From assembly GCA_023411225.1 (NCBI GenBank), contig JAEYPA010000039.1, forward strand, positions 1-47,246: a stretch of 47,246 nucleotides of DNA, in the 5' to 3' direction. Each line of letters opens with the position of its first letter. The stretch's first letter is position 1. Origin of the DNA: Bacillota bacterium. GTDB lineage: Bacteria; Bacillota; Clostridia; Lachnospirales; Lachnospiraceae. A program made the translations under genes and the position numbers. Below the pieces are notes generated by a model that ran no database searches, was not told where the DNA came from, and saw nothing but the letters and a program-made list of their open reading frames with translations. Below are positions 8,592-17,100 of this stretch, piece by piece.

Positions 8592-9128
8592 TTATCTTTT
8601 AGATATATGTAATATTTGATACAGGTCATTTCCTTTGGTCTTAGGTTTGTTTTTACAAAATATGTACTGACAATAGTTCCATTTATCAGGATTGTAGAGA
8701 ATTACCCTCCCCACGATATTATCCTCATCTTCCATCCATACCGGTATCTTACTTTGAAAGCCTTTCAGAGATATTTCTGGTGTTACAGGATTTACTAACT
8801 CCAGAAGATATTTCGCTTCATTTAAATTTTCAGAGATATCTATACAAAATGGAATCCCGATAATAATTTCTTTCCAACCAAATGACTGGATGATATTATC
8901 AAAATATCCTTCAAAAATAAATTTATTCATCCCTTCACTCTTTTCCCAAATATACAATGGAGCATATACATTTTCAAAATCATCTATATTCTTTTCCTGA
9001 ATTAAGTAACACTTAAAAAGCAACCCCATAAATCCATCTGTTTTACATCCATTTTCTTTGATCCTATCTTTGATTTTCTCCATATTATAATCACTTGGTA
9101 AGGTTATTCTATACTGCATTCCAATCAT
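8592..9128 (-). CDS. DUF4865 family protein
   Basis: A 178-residue soluble protein that matches the DUF4865 family from memory of its pattern: an N-terminal MQYRITLPSDYNM, then FMGLLFKCYLI, a YAPLYIWEKSEGMNKFIF block, and a C-terminal RVILYNPDKW. Its fold resembles dimeric monooxygenase-like or ferredoxin-like sheets, but its function is unknown. The ribosome site GGAGG lies immediately against an upstream ATG (9137) and 9 bases before the ATG at 9128; family members begin MI(A/G)MQY, which supports 9128. It is divergent from a LysR gene, a pairing common for this family, so it is probably the LysR target. Confidence 0.8.
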   Translation of the reverse strand: MIGMQYRITLPSDYNMEKIKDRIKENGCKTDGFMGLLFKCYLIQEKNIDDFENVYAPLYIWEKSEGMNKFIFEGYFDNIIQSFGWKEIIIGIPFCIDISENLNEAKYLLELVNPVTPEISLKGFQSKIPVWMEDEDNIVGRVILYNPDKWNYCQYIFCKNKPKTKGNDLYQILHISKR

Positions 9129-9151
9129 TTTACACATCCTCCTTTTATAAT

Positions 9152-9181
9152 ATTTTATCCATGAAAAATGAATTTGTACAA
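9152..9181 (-). promoter_or_regulatory. Candidate promoter of the DUF4865 gene
   Basis: Minus-strand TTGTAC (9181-9176), an 18-base spacer, and TAAAAT (9157-9152). The -35 is half of the palindrome TTGTACAA, which is shared with the LysR promoter. Confidence 0.5.
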
Positions 9182-9202
9182 TTATTAATGATGAAGTATA
9201 AT
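9174..9202 (+). promoter_or_regulatory. Candidate promoter of the LysR gene
   Basis: Plus-strand TTGTAC (9174-9179), a 17-base spacer, and a perfect -10 TATAAT (9197-9202). The -10 lies in the gap of an inverted repeat that probably binds the LysR protein. Confidence 0.6.
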
Positions 9203-9214
9203 ATCATTAATAAT
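9181..9214. promoter_or_regulatory. Inverted-repeat operator between DUF4865 and LysR genes
   Basis: Perfect 12-bp arms, ATTATTAATGAT (9181-9192) and ATCATTAATAAT (9203-9214), around a 10-base gap holding the LysR -10 box. The position suggests autorepression by LysR, with the same site controlling the divergent gene. Confidence 0.65.
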
Positions 9215-9237
9215 TATATAAGAACTGGGGGAATACC

Positions 9238-10056
9238 ATGGAGCTTAATGATATCTACATATTTATTGAATTATACAAAAATCGTTCCATCTCTATAACA
9301 GCAGAAGAACTTAATTACACTCAATCCAATATATCCACTCGATTACAAAAATTAGAACAAGAATTTGGTATGCCCTTGTTTAACAGAACAAGATCTGGAT
9401 TACAGTCTCTCCCTTCCACAGAACGATTTTATAACAAAGCGATCGATATTAAGAACTCTGTTAATCGCTTATATGAAGAATTCTCTATAGTAAATACTCA
9501 AATCAATATTGGATCAACTCAATTATTATCTAGGATGTTTTATCCTACCTTACACATAAAAGATCACCATTTTGCACTACATACAGTCAGTGTAAATAAA
9601 CTTGCCAGAAACTATAAAAATCGCATTTTTGATATTATTATCACTCATACCAAATTAGATGATACTGAATATAAAGAACATTTCTATAAGTCTGAACAAT
9701 TAGTCTGGGCCTCAACAGATAATTATAAAAGTAATAGTACTGAAGCTATATTAGTATTAATCAATCGAGATAAACAGTGTCCTTTAAGACACTTAACCTT
9801 AGAAGCAATGAATTCCTCCAATTATAAATACTCATTGATTGAAGTGGATACTCTCGATCTGATGATTAGTCTTATCTATAAAACTAACTGCATTGCTCTG
9901 TTACCAATGCAGTTAGTTTTAGAAGACAAACATTTGAAAACATGTAGTATTTTACCACCCTTTTCCCTTGATGTATTTATATATAGTCATCTTAGTTTAG
10001 ACAAAAATAAACTTTGTTCTTGTTTAATTAATGAATTCTCCTTTATAAAGATATAA
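9238..10056 (+). CDS. LysR family transcriptional regulator
   Basis: A 272-residue regulator with the typical N-terminal winged helix: IFIELYKNRSISITAEEL, then YTQSNISTRLQKLEQEFG (about residues 8-45) and PLFNRTRSG. The effector-binding part (about 85-265) is shorter and more AT-rich than in many LysR proteins, but complete. TGGGGG lies close before the ATG. It is divergent from the DUF4865 gene with an inverted repeat between, so it probably controls itself and that gene. A perfect hairpin lies inside the coding region at 9879-9921. The inducer is unknown. Confidence 0.92.
   Translation: MELNDIYIFIELYKNRSISITAEELNYTQSNISTRLQKLEQEFGMPLFNRTRSGLQSLPSTERFYNKAIDIKNSVNRLYEEFSIVNTQINIGSTQLLSRMFYPTLHIKDHHFALHTVSVNKLARNYKNRIFDIIITHTKLDDTEYKEHFYKSEQLVWASTDNYKSNSTEAILVLINRDKQCPLRHLTLEAMNSSNYKYSLIEVDTLDLMISLIYKTNCIALLPMQLVLEDKHLKTCSILPPFSLDVFIYSHLSLDKNKLCSCLINEFSFIKI
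9879..9921. repeat. Perfect 17-bp inverted repeat inside the LysR gene
   Basis: The arms 9879-9895 and 9905-9921 are exact reverse complements (core AACTAACTGCATTG / CAATGCAGTTAGTT) with a 9-base loop; the right arm ends in TTTT. It encodes the KTNCIALLPMQLVL stretch of the effector domain. The structure resembles an intragenic intrinsic terminator or mRNA hairpin. Confidence 0.85.
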
Positions 10057-10086
10057 CACACTAAAAATAACATACCCGAACTATTA

Positions 10087-10113
10087 AAAAAGCACGCATA
10101 ATGCGTGCTTTTT
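10087..10113. terminator. Bidirectional terminator after the LysR gene
   Basis: A perfect 13-base inverted repeat, AAAAAGCACGCAT / ATGCGTGCTTTTT, with one central base. T runs are present in both directions. It serves LysR and also the leftward transcript ending near 10177. Confidence 0.9.
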
Positions 10114-10176
10114 ATTTCATGTCTTAATCACTTCAAACTGTCAGCTGAGAACTTTTTAAATAATACTCTGTATCAT

Positions 10177-10353
10177 TTAAGGCTCATCGATATCAGGAAT
10201 ATCACCATCTCCATAATCTGTGTTCCAGTCGAAATCATAGTTTATACCATCTTTTGCTTCCTGGCAATTGGAATTACTGTTGTTGCTACTAGAGCTCTTT
10301 CTAGTATTCTGTTGCTTTCTATCATTAGAATTAACCTTCTGTTTACTTTCCAT
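10177..10353 (-). CDS. Small low-complexity acidic-tailed protein, unknown function
   Basis: A 58-residue protein I do not recognise. The first half is Lys/Asn/Ser-rich, with the run SSSSNNSNSN, and the C-terminus is acidic and aromatic (FDWNTDYGDGDIPDIDEP). It was accepted because GGAG sits 7 bases before the ATG at 10353. The frame also runs upstream to 10416, but without a ribosome site. It probably shares the transcript with the DUF1836 gene, 73 bases upstream, and ends before a bidirectional terminator. Probably disordered. Confidence 0.55.
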   Translation of the reverse strand: MESKQKVNSNDRKQQNTRKSSSSNNSNSNCQEAKDGINYDFDWNTDYGDGDIPDIDEP

Positions 10354-10426
10354 ACTGTCACTCCATAGGATAAATAATAGTTTGTTACTAATCATAGATT
10401 GCCCCATATTACTCAATTCATACTAT

Positions 10427-11158
10427 CTATTTGGCAGTTTCCTTCTTTGCTGCTTCCTTAGCTGCCGTCTCTTTCCTTAAAGCCTCTTTTCTAGCGGCCT
10501 CCTTCTTTAAAGCTTCCTTTTTAGCGGCCTCTTCCTTCTTCGTAGCCTTATCCTTCTCATTAACCTTAATTTCCTGGTCTATTATGCGCTCAATAATCAT
10601 TTTCTTCACATAGACATCAAAGCTCAGAGAACAAATACAGGAAAATGTCATTAAGAACTTGCGATCTTCTTCATCCTTCACCTGCTCAAAAGCACCCTGT
10701 GACTTCATATATCGTCTAATAACATCCTTTGCCAGAGAATCCATTTGTTCATTTAGTGAAGAAAACACTCCTGTGTAGATGTCTTCAAGATTAACAGAAT
10801 TATCATTATGATAAAACCTCTCAGTAAGAGGTCCAAATATGCTCTGTATATCACTTATGGATAAGAAACTCTTCATATAATAGATGAAGATTAACAATAG
10901 CATATGTTCCTTAGAATACTTCTTCTTATCCGGCGGAGGAAGAAGATTATTCTTCGTATAGTTATTAATCATAGTTTTTGTAAGCATCTTATCATCCTCA
11001 TAACGCTTACATGCCTTCAGATGCTCATCCATAAAGGTGGTAACCTGATCCATATATAAGTCGATATTTGGTATATCGTCTGGTTTAATATAATCTATAC
11101 GATTCAATTCATTGATAATACGCTTAATATACACTTCATTATCTTTACCCACATTCAT
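10427..11158 (-). CDS. DUF1836 domain protein with Lys/Ala/Glu-repeat tail
   Basis: A protein of about 243 residues. Its core matches DUF1836: DIPNIDLYMDQVTTFM, then LTKTMINNYTKNNLLPPP and KKYSKEHMLLLIFIYYMKS (about residues 28-100). The TKTMINNYTK stretch resembles a MerR-like helix-turn-helix, so DNA binding is possible, but the function is unknown. From about residue 200 the tail is built of repeats of KKEA/RKEA, a likely single charged helix. The start is uncertain: in-frame GTG 11161, ATG 11158 and GTG 11152 all lie just after GAGG, with the last best spaced (8 bases). It is divergent from pcrA. Confidence 0.82.
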   Translation of the reverse strand: MNVGKDNEVYIKRIINELNRIDYIKPDDIPNIDLYMDQVTTFMDEHLKACKRYEDDKMLTKTMINNYTKNNLLPPPDKKKYSKEHMLLLIFIYYMKSFLSISDIQSIFGPLTERFYHNDNSVNLEDIYTGVFSSLNEQMDSLAKDVIRRYMKSQGAFEQVKDEEDRKFLMTFSCICSLSFDVYVKKMIIERIIDQEIKVNEKDKATKKEEAAKKEALKKEAARKEALRKETAAKEAAKKETAK

Positions 11159-11173
11159 CACCTCATGAATTAC

Positions 11174-11202
11174 ATTATATAGTATTCATTACTACATGTA
11201 AA
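11174..11202 (-). promoter_or_regulatory. Promoter of the DUF1836 gene
   Basis: Minus-strand TTTACA (11202-11197), a 17-base spacer, and TATAAT (11179-11174). It lies very close to the start codon, so the leader is about 10 bases. Confidence 0.65.
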
Positions 11203-11246
11203 TAGTGAATTGACTTTTCAAACAAACATTTTCTACCCAATATCAG

Positions 11247-11275
11247 TTGTAACGAATCTGTTATAATGCTATAAT
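11247..11275 (+). promoter_or_regulatory. Promoter of pcrA
   Basis: Plus-strand TTGTAA (11247-11252), a 17-base spacer, and TATAAT (11270-11275). A second TATAAT lies at 11262 but has no good -35. Confidence 0.7.
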
Positions 11276-11311
11276 TGTGAAATAATGTTCTGAATAGAAA
11301 AGGTGAAAAAC

Positions 11312-13687
11312 ATGAGTATATATGATTCTTTAAATCCTGAACAACTAATGGCCGTAAAGCATAATAAAGGTCCTCTTCTTCTTCTGGCTGGCGCCGGATC
11401 TGGAAAAACCAGAGTGTTGACACACCGTATTGCTTACTTAATCGAGCAATCAAATGTAAATCCATTTAATATTCTGGCCATTACATTTACCAACAAAGCT
11501 GCCAGAGAAATGCGGGAACGTGTGGACAAGCTGGTGGGTTATGGGTCCGAATACATCTGGGTCAGCACCTTCCATTCTACCTGTGTACGAATCCTCAGGA
11601 GACACATTGACCGCCTTGGATTTGATAAAAGCTTTACAATCTATGATACCGATGATCAGAAAAGTCTTATGAAAGATGTGATCAAATATCTAGATCTTGA
11701 TCCTAAAAATTATAAGGAACGTGCTGTACTTTCGGTCATTAGTTCTGCAAAGGATGAGTTAATTGGTCCTGATGAATTTGAACGTAGTGCAGGCAGAGAT
11801 TATAAACAGCACAAAATTGCTGAACTGTATCAAGAGTATCAGAAACGATTAAAAGCCAACAATGCTTTAGACTTTGATGACTTAATTGTCTTGACCTGCG
11901 AGCTGTTTAGAACCTGTCCGGATGTCCTATATCAATACCAACAACGGTTTAAATACATTATGGTGGATGAATACCAGGATACCAATACCGCACAGTTCGA
12001 ATTAATAAGGCTGCTTGCTTCCACCACTAATGAGGATGGAGAAATCGAGCATAACATCTGCGTAGTAGGTGATGATGACCAGAGTATCTACAAATTTCGT
12101 GGGGCAAACATAATGAATATTCTTAATTTCGAAGGTCAATTCCCTAATACTAAGGTCATTAAGTTAGAGCAGAACTACCGCTCTACAAAAAACATATTAA
12201 ATGCGGCGAATGAAGTGATTAAGAATAATTTTGGTCGTAAAGATAAGACACTTTGGACGGCCAACGATGACGGTTGCCCTGTCTTCTTTACTTCATATAA
12301 CAATGAGTATGAGGAAGCCGACCAAGTAGTCTGTGACATTTATAATAAGATTCGAAATGAAGGCTATGAAAATAAAGACTTTGCCATTCTATACAGAACC
12401 AATGCACAATCTCGTATCTTTGAAGAGAAATTAGTCCGCAATAATCTTCCTTATAAGATTGTGGGAGCTGTAAACTTCTATCAAAGAAAAGAAGTCAAGG
12501 ATCTATTAAGCTATTTAAAGACTATTAATAATGGTATGGATGATTTGGCAATAAAGCGTATCATAAATATTCCAAGAAGAGGAATTGGTCTGACTACTAT
12601 AGACAGGATCATGGAATATGCCATAAATAATGAAATCAGTTTCTATACTGCTTTAAAACATGCGGAAAGCATTCCTGGTTTAGGGCGCTCTCTTGGCAAG
12701 CTCTCTCCTTTTGTCAGTATGATTGAGATATTAAAACAAAAATCACAATCTACTGAATACTCTCTCAGTGACCTCTACGATGAAGTATTAGAAGCCACCG
12801 GATATCTGGAAGAACTGGAAAAGGAGGGTACTGATGAGGCCATTGCTCGAATCGAGAACATCGATGAGCTCCGTAATAAGATTATAGCTTATGAATCTAA
12901 CAGTGAAGACCTTCCAACCTTAAATGGTTTTCTAGAAGAAGTAGCTTTGGTTGCCGACATTGATACATTGGAAGAAAGCAATGATGTTGTTATCTTGATG
13001 ACTCTTCACAGTGCCAAAGGATTGGAATTCCCTTATGTTTACCTTTGTGGAATGGAAGATGGATTATTTCCAAGCTACATGTCTATCAATGGAGATGATC
13101 CAACTGAGGTTGAAGAGGAACGACGTCTTTGCTATGTAGGCTTTACCAGAGCCATGAAGGAGCTTCACTTAAGTGCTGCCAAATGTCGTATGGTGCGTGG
13201 AGAAACACAATTTAATAGGCCATCACGGTTTATCAGAGAGATACCTAGACATCTCCTGAAAGAAAGTGTAACTCCTAGCCATGACAGTGGACTTCGTGGA
13301 AGTTTAAATGTATATGCTGATAGAAACATTAACCAAAATTTCAGCAGCCCACCTTACAAATCAAACTATGCTACAACACCAACTGATACTAATAGCAAAG
13401 CTGGTGGTGAGTTATTTGGAAATAATCCTTTTATTCAAAAAGGGTTTGGTCAGAGCTCCAAAGGCTTAAACTCTACCTCCTTTGATAAGCCTCAAAAAGT
13501 AATGTCTAAGAACAATGATTACAGCATAGACTATACTGTTGGTGATACCGTTAATCATATTAAATTTGGTTCTGGGATTGTAACACAGATGACACCAAAG
13601 GGTAGCGATTATGAAGTATCCGTATTATTCGACAAGGGTGGAGTTAAAAAAATGATTGCTTCTTTTGCAAAGCTCCGTAAACTATAA
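11312..13687 (+). CDS. pcrA: ATP-dependent DNA helicase PcrA/UvrD
   Basis: 3'-5' superfamily 1 helicase for DNA repair and rolling-circle replication. Motifs are in order: Walker A AGAGSGKT (about residues 26-33), TFTNKAAREM (Ia), VDEYQDTN (II), GDDDQSIYKFRGA (III), EQNYRS (IV), TLHSAKGLEF (V) and CYVGFTRAM (VI). The C-terminal region after about 650 is linker-like, then a Tudor-like end (VNHIKFGSGIV to ASFAKLRKL) known to contact RNA polymerase in PcrA. The frame is open from a GTG at 11303, but that codon sits in the ribosome site; the ATG at 11312 is 8 bases after AAAAGG and gives 791 residues. Confidence 0.96.
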   Translation: MSIYDSLNPEQLMAVKHNKGPLLLLAGAGSGKTRVLTHRIAYLIEQSNVNPFNILAITFTNKAAREMRERVDKLVGYGSEYIWVSTFHSTCVRILRRHIDRLGFDKSFTIYDTDDQKSLMKDVIKYLDLDPKNYKERAVLSVISSAKDELIGPDEFERSAGRDYKQHKIAELYQEYQKRLKANNALDFDDLIVLTCELFRTCPDVLYQYQQRFKYIMVDEYQDTNTAQFELIRLLASTTNEDGEIEHNICVVGDDDQSIYKFRGANIMNILNFEGQFPNTKVIKLEQNYRSTKNILNAANEVIKNNFGRKDKTLWTANDDGCPVFFTSYNNEYEEADQVVCDIYNKIRNEGYENKDFAILYRTNAQSRIFEEKLVRNNLPYKIVGAVNFYQRKEVKDLLSYLKTINNGMDDLAIKRIINIPRRGIGLTTIDRIMEYAINNEISFYTALKHAESIPGLGRSLGKLSPFVSMIEILKQKSQSTEYSLSDLYDEVLEATGYLEELEKEGTDEAIARIENIDELRNKIIAYESNSEDLPTLNGFLEEVALVADIDTLEESNDVVILMTLHSAKGLEFPYVYLCGMEDGLFPSYMSINGDDPTEVEEERRLCYVGFTRAMKELHLSAAKCRMVRGETQFNRPSRFIREIPRHLLKESVTPSHDSGLRGSLNVYADRNINQNFSSPPYKSNYATTPTDTNSKAGGELFGNNPFIQKGFGQSSKGLNSTSFDKPQKVMSKNNDYSIDYTVGDTVNHIKFGSGIVTQMTPKGSDYEVSVLFDKGGVKKMIASFAKLRKL

Positions 13688-13706
13688 GCAAATTCAAATT
13701 ATAATT

Positions 13707-13728
13707 ATCATAAATATAAATTTATGAT
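13707..13728. repeat. AT-rich inverted repeat after pcrA
   Basis: Arms ATCATAAAT (13707-13715) and ATTTATGAT (13720-13728) with a 4-base loop. There is no T run, so it is a poor terminator. It lies about 30 bases upstream of the -10 for the next gene and could be an operator. Confidence 0.5.
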
Positions 13729-13759
13729 GAAATGGATAGTAAAACTATGCTCTTTGTGG

Positions 13760-13765
13760 TATACT
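13760..13765 (+). promoter_or_regulatory. Extended -10 promoter of the small membrane protein gene
   Basis: TATACT preceded by TGTGG, an extended -10 element. No convincing -35 is seen. A TATAAT follows at 13769-13774 and could be an alternative. Confidence 0.4.
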
Positions 13766-13798
13766 ATTTATAATATTGAATAGAAAGGTCGTGTAAGT

Positions 13799-14050
13799 GT
13801 GAATAAATTTGAGGATTTATTAAACGCTATGAAACTTGGAGAATTAATGAATAGAAAGAATGAAAAGAAACATAGCACTTTAGTTATTGTATTAGCTATT
13901 ATTGGTGGTGTTCTAGCAGTAGCAGGTATTGCTTATGCTGTTTACAAACACTTTTCTCCTGACTACCTTGAAGATTTTGATGATGAAGAATATGAAGACG
14001 ATGACTTTGATGATGAAGATATCGAGTTTTCCTCTGATGATGAACAATAA
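13799..14050 (+). CDS. Small single-pass membrane protein with acidic tail
   Basis: An 83-residue protein of unknown function. A short N-terminal amphipathic segment (NKFEDLLNAMKLGELM) and a basic KKNEKKH-like patch precede one membrane helix (about residues 27-46, LVIVLAIIGGVLAVAGIAYA). Then comes a strongly acidic tail, nearly all Asp/Glu with a few Tyr/Phe (from about residue 55). The charge pattern predicts a cytoplasmic basic N-terminus and, by the positive-inside rule, an exposed acidic tail. The start is GTG at 13799, with AAAGG 10 bases upstream. It has its own promoter and ends at a strong terminator. Confidence 0.75.
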   Translation: MNKFEDLLNAMKLGELMNRKNEKKHSTLVIVLAIIGGVLAVAGIAYAVYKHFSPDYLEDFDDEEYEDDDFDDEDIEFSSDDEQ

Positions 14051-14060
14051 TTATTAAGTA

Positions 14061-14097
14061 AAGGGGCTGTTGCATTGTAGTGCAACAGCCCCTTTTT
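14061..14097. terminator. Strong bidirectional terminator between converging genes
   Basis: A perfect 14-bp stem (AAGGGGCTGTTGCA / TGCAACAGCCCCTT) with a 6-base loop and a T run. It separates the small membrane protein gene from the giant surface protein gene. Confidence 0.95.
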
Positions 14098-14108
14098 CCT
14101 TTAGAACA

Positions 14109-17100
14109 TTATCTATTAACTTTTCTACGTTTATTTTTAATTACAAAAATACAGAACACTCCACCCGATACAATCAGTAATGCAATCCAAAGTGATATAT
14201 TGCTTGTATCACCGGTCTTTGGCTTATCATTAGGCTTTTGATTATCTACAGGTTTCTGACTACTTTCAGGTTTCTGATTGTCTACAATTTTCTTTAACAG
14301 AAGATCACATCGATCAATGATTTTCTGCAAATTATCCTTTTCTTGCTGTGTTGCATTAGTGGTATCTACAGCTAGCGCTTGTCTCCTAATCTCCTGAATA
14401 TTAAGAAGGTCACTGGAGTTTACATCGGTTTCCTTAATAGTATCCAAAGAACCGGAGATGTCAACAATCGGCTTCATAGTAACAGTGAATGTAGTTGTAT
14501 TTCCTGCTTCATCAGTCGCGGTAATTGTATAGGTTGCGTTAACATTGCCAACTATGCTTACACCACTTGCAAATTGTTTATTGTTTATAGTAAGACTTTT
14601 AAGACTAGGATCTACTACATATACTTTCTGAGTAGTGTAATAAATTCCATTACTACTGATACCTTTAATAACTGGCGCTGTCGTATCAAAGGTTACTCCA
14701 TTAGAATTAACAATCACCTTATTGCCTGCAATATCAGTAATGCGTGTATAATACACAAAATGCTTTGCATCCTTTGCTGTCTCATGAATAGATGTCGTGT
14801 ATTCGCTCCAAGAAACATCTGCAAGTTCTTTCTCACTCAGTTCTTGCTCCGCCTTATACACTTCAACCTTCTTGATTCCGCTAAGAGAGTCACTGCTGTC
14901 TACGGTTACATCCACATCACTATTAAAGAGTAAGCCAAAGCTAACGGTGCGAAGGAAGTTTCTCATTCCGCTCTTTTGAATACCAATACTTCCTTCTGGA
15001 GCCCCTTTATCTAGCTTGTAATTCAATGTTCTTTCATATACGCTTCCATCCTTTGCTTTGATATAGAAGGTATAATCAGTACCTGTCTTTTTGCTTTCGT
15101 CACTAATAGTTAGTTTATTCCCAAAGATCCCAACAGGAGTGGTACATAGTGTCCAATCACCTACAGCTGTTATATCAATATCCTTGTTATACCACCCTTC
15201 TGAATTGAACGTTGGAAGGGTAATCATATTTTTAATTTTCTCCTCATTGATTGTACCATAGCCGATTTCAAAGTTCTTTTCAGCAGAACCTGAATAGTTG
15301 CCCTTTAGGATAACTTTAACCAATGCACCTATGCCAACTTGTACATTATTCTCGTAAGCTACTGTATAATCAATATCCTTTTTCAAAACAGTGTTGTTTA
15401 CCATCACAACAGGATCCGGTGTAATGGCTCTGTTTGTAAAGATGTAAAAACCGTCTACTCCACTGATTACAATATTATTGGTATCTATTGATTTATTTGT
15501 TATGACAAAGCTTGTTTTTGCTTCACAATTGTTGTAACTATCATTGGAAATAACCCTTGCTTTTACAAAATAGGTACCCACTTCCGTTGGAACCGTTGTC
15601 GTATAAGTTCCATCTTCCCTGTCACTATAGGTATATTCAATTATGCCATATTTTGCTGAAGCTTTCGGTGTATTGGCTGCCTCTCCATATATCCAACCGT
15701 TCATAATAAGATTAGAAATAACGTTATCTGTTGCAGGATGAATTGTAAAGGTAATTTTGTCTGTTACAACGTTATGATTTGGCGCAGACAATTGATAATA
15801 AACCGTATATGTTCCGGCTGAGATAAATCTCGGTGCAGAAGTCAAATTATAGGTGCTTCCGTCCGTAGAATACCTAATGGTTAATGTCTGATTATTTACG
15901 GTAGTTCCAGTTGGAACAGCCACCGTCTGCTGGTTACCATTATAGTTTGTAGATTGGGTTTTATTGGTTTTATCTACAATAGTAGCTTCTGCTATAGTCA
16001 CTTTCCTGGTAATCACACCGTTATAACTGCCCTTGAAGGTAATGGTTAGGGTCTTTTCTCCAGCACTAGTCATATCGGTTGTCCATTCTTGCGTATAGTC
16101 AATATCCTTAACCAATGTTTTTGATCCATCCTTTACTACTACCGTAGTATTTATAACATTGCCAGTGTAGACCAAGCTGTCAGGTAAGATGGTCACATTT
16201 GCGATTGCTACTCCGCCTGTTTCTGACATATTCTTTGCTTTTACGACTAGTCTAAGTTCTGTAGTAGCAGGAGCTTGATTATCATTGTTTTCCACATAAC
16301 TTTCTCCCATTGGGTTATAAGAAATGGTAAACACATAGTTATTAACAACAAGACTATCAAGATAACTAGATTTAAAAGTTATTGTGTCATTGTCAACCGT
16401 GTAATCTGTTCCATTTTTAAGTATATCTGTTCCATTTTTAATTTCTTTAATCGTATTTCCGTTGAGGTTTACTGTAGCCGTAACATCTGTTGTTGCCGTT
16501 TTAGTAAATTCAATATCTGTAGTTTGGCTTGTGCTGTCAGTATAAACCACAACTCCATTAGAATTAATAATAGCAAGATTACCAGCAGCATCAACTAATT
16601 TTGCATAGACAGTAAATTTTTCATTGGCTTCTACGGAGAAATTAGTACCTGGTGTCCATACACCGCTTTCGTTATAAGTATCTCCTTGCTTCACTTTTTG
16701 ATAGGAAATACTTACTGGAGTACTTAGCACATCTGTTCCTGTGATACTCACATCTACTCTATCTTTCAAAAACGTACCAAAAGTAATGGTATTGAGAAAT
16801 GTTATAAATTGGTTAGTTTTTATTTTAATGGAACCTGTAGGTGCAACTGTATCCACAGAGTAGCTAAAGGTCTTTGCCCCTGATATATCCCCTGAAGCAG
16901 TCTCTCTCAGATAATAGGTCACCGTTTTATTAGCTCCATCTGCCTTATTTATTGAAATAGCATTCGTCCATGTACCTGTAGCACTTGTGCTAATTTGGAA
17001 TCCATCCGGTGCAGTGAGTGTAATCTCTTCTATACCATTTTTGTACCAACCATTTGTACCATTTGGAGAGGTTGATGCAGCATCAAATAGAGCAAAATAG

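Noticed and set aside
11175..11465. Minus-strand open frame over the pcrA start
   Set aside because: It overlaps the pcrA promoter and Walker A region, has no ribosome site, and shows no family features.
16275..16598. Plus-strand open frame within the giant surface gene
   Set aside because: Cys/Ile/Asn-rich antisense translation, no ribosome site, inside an intact long gene.
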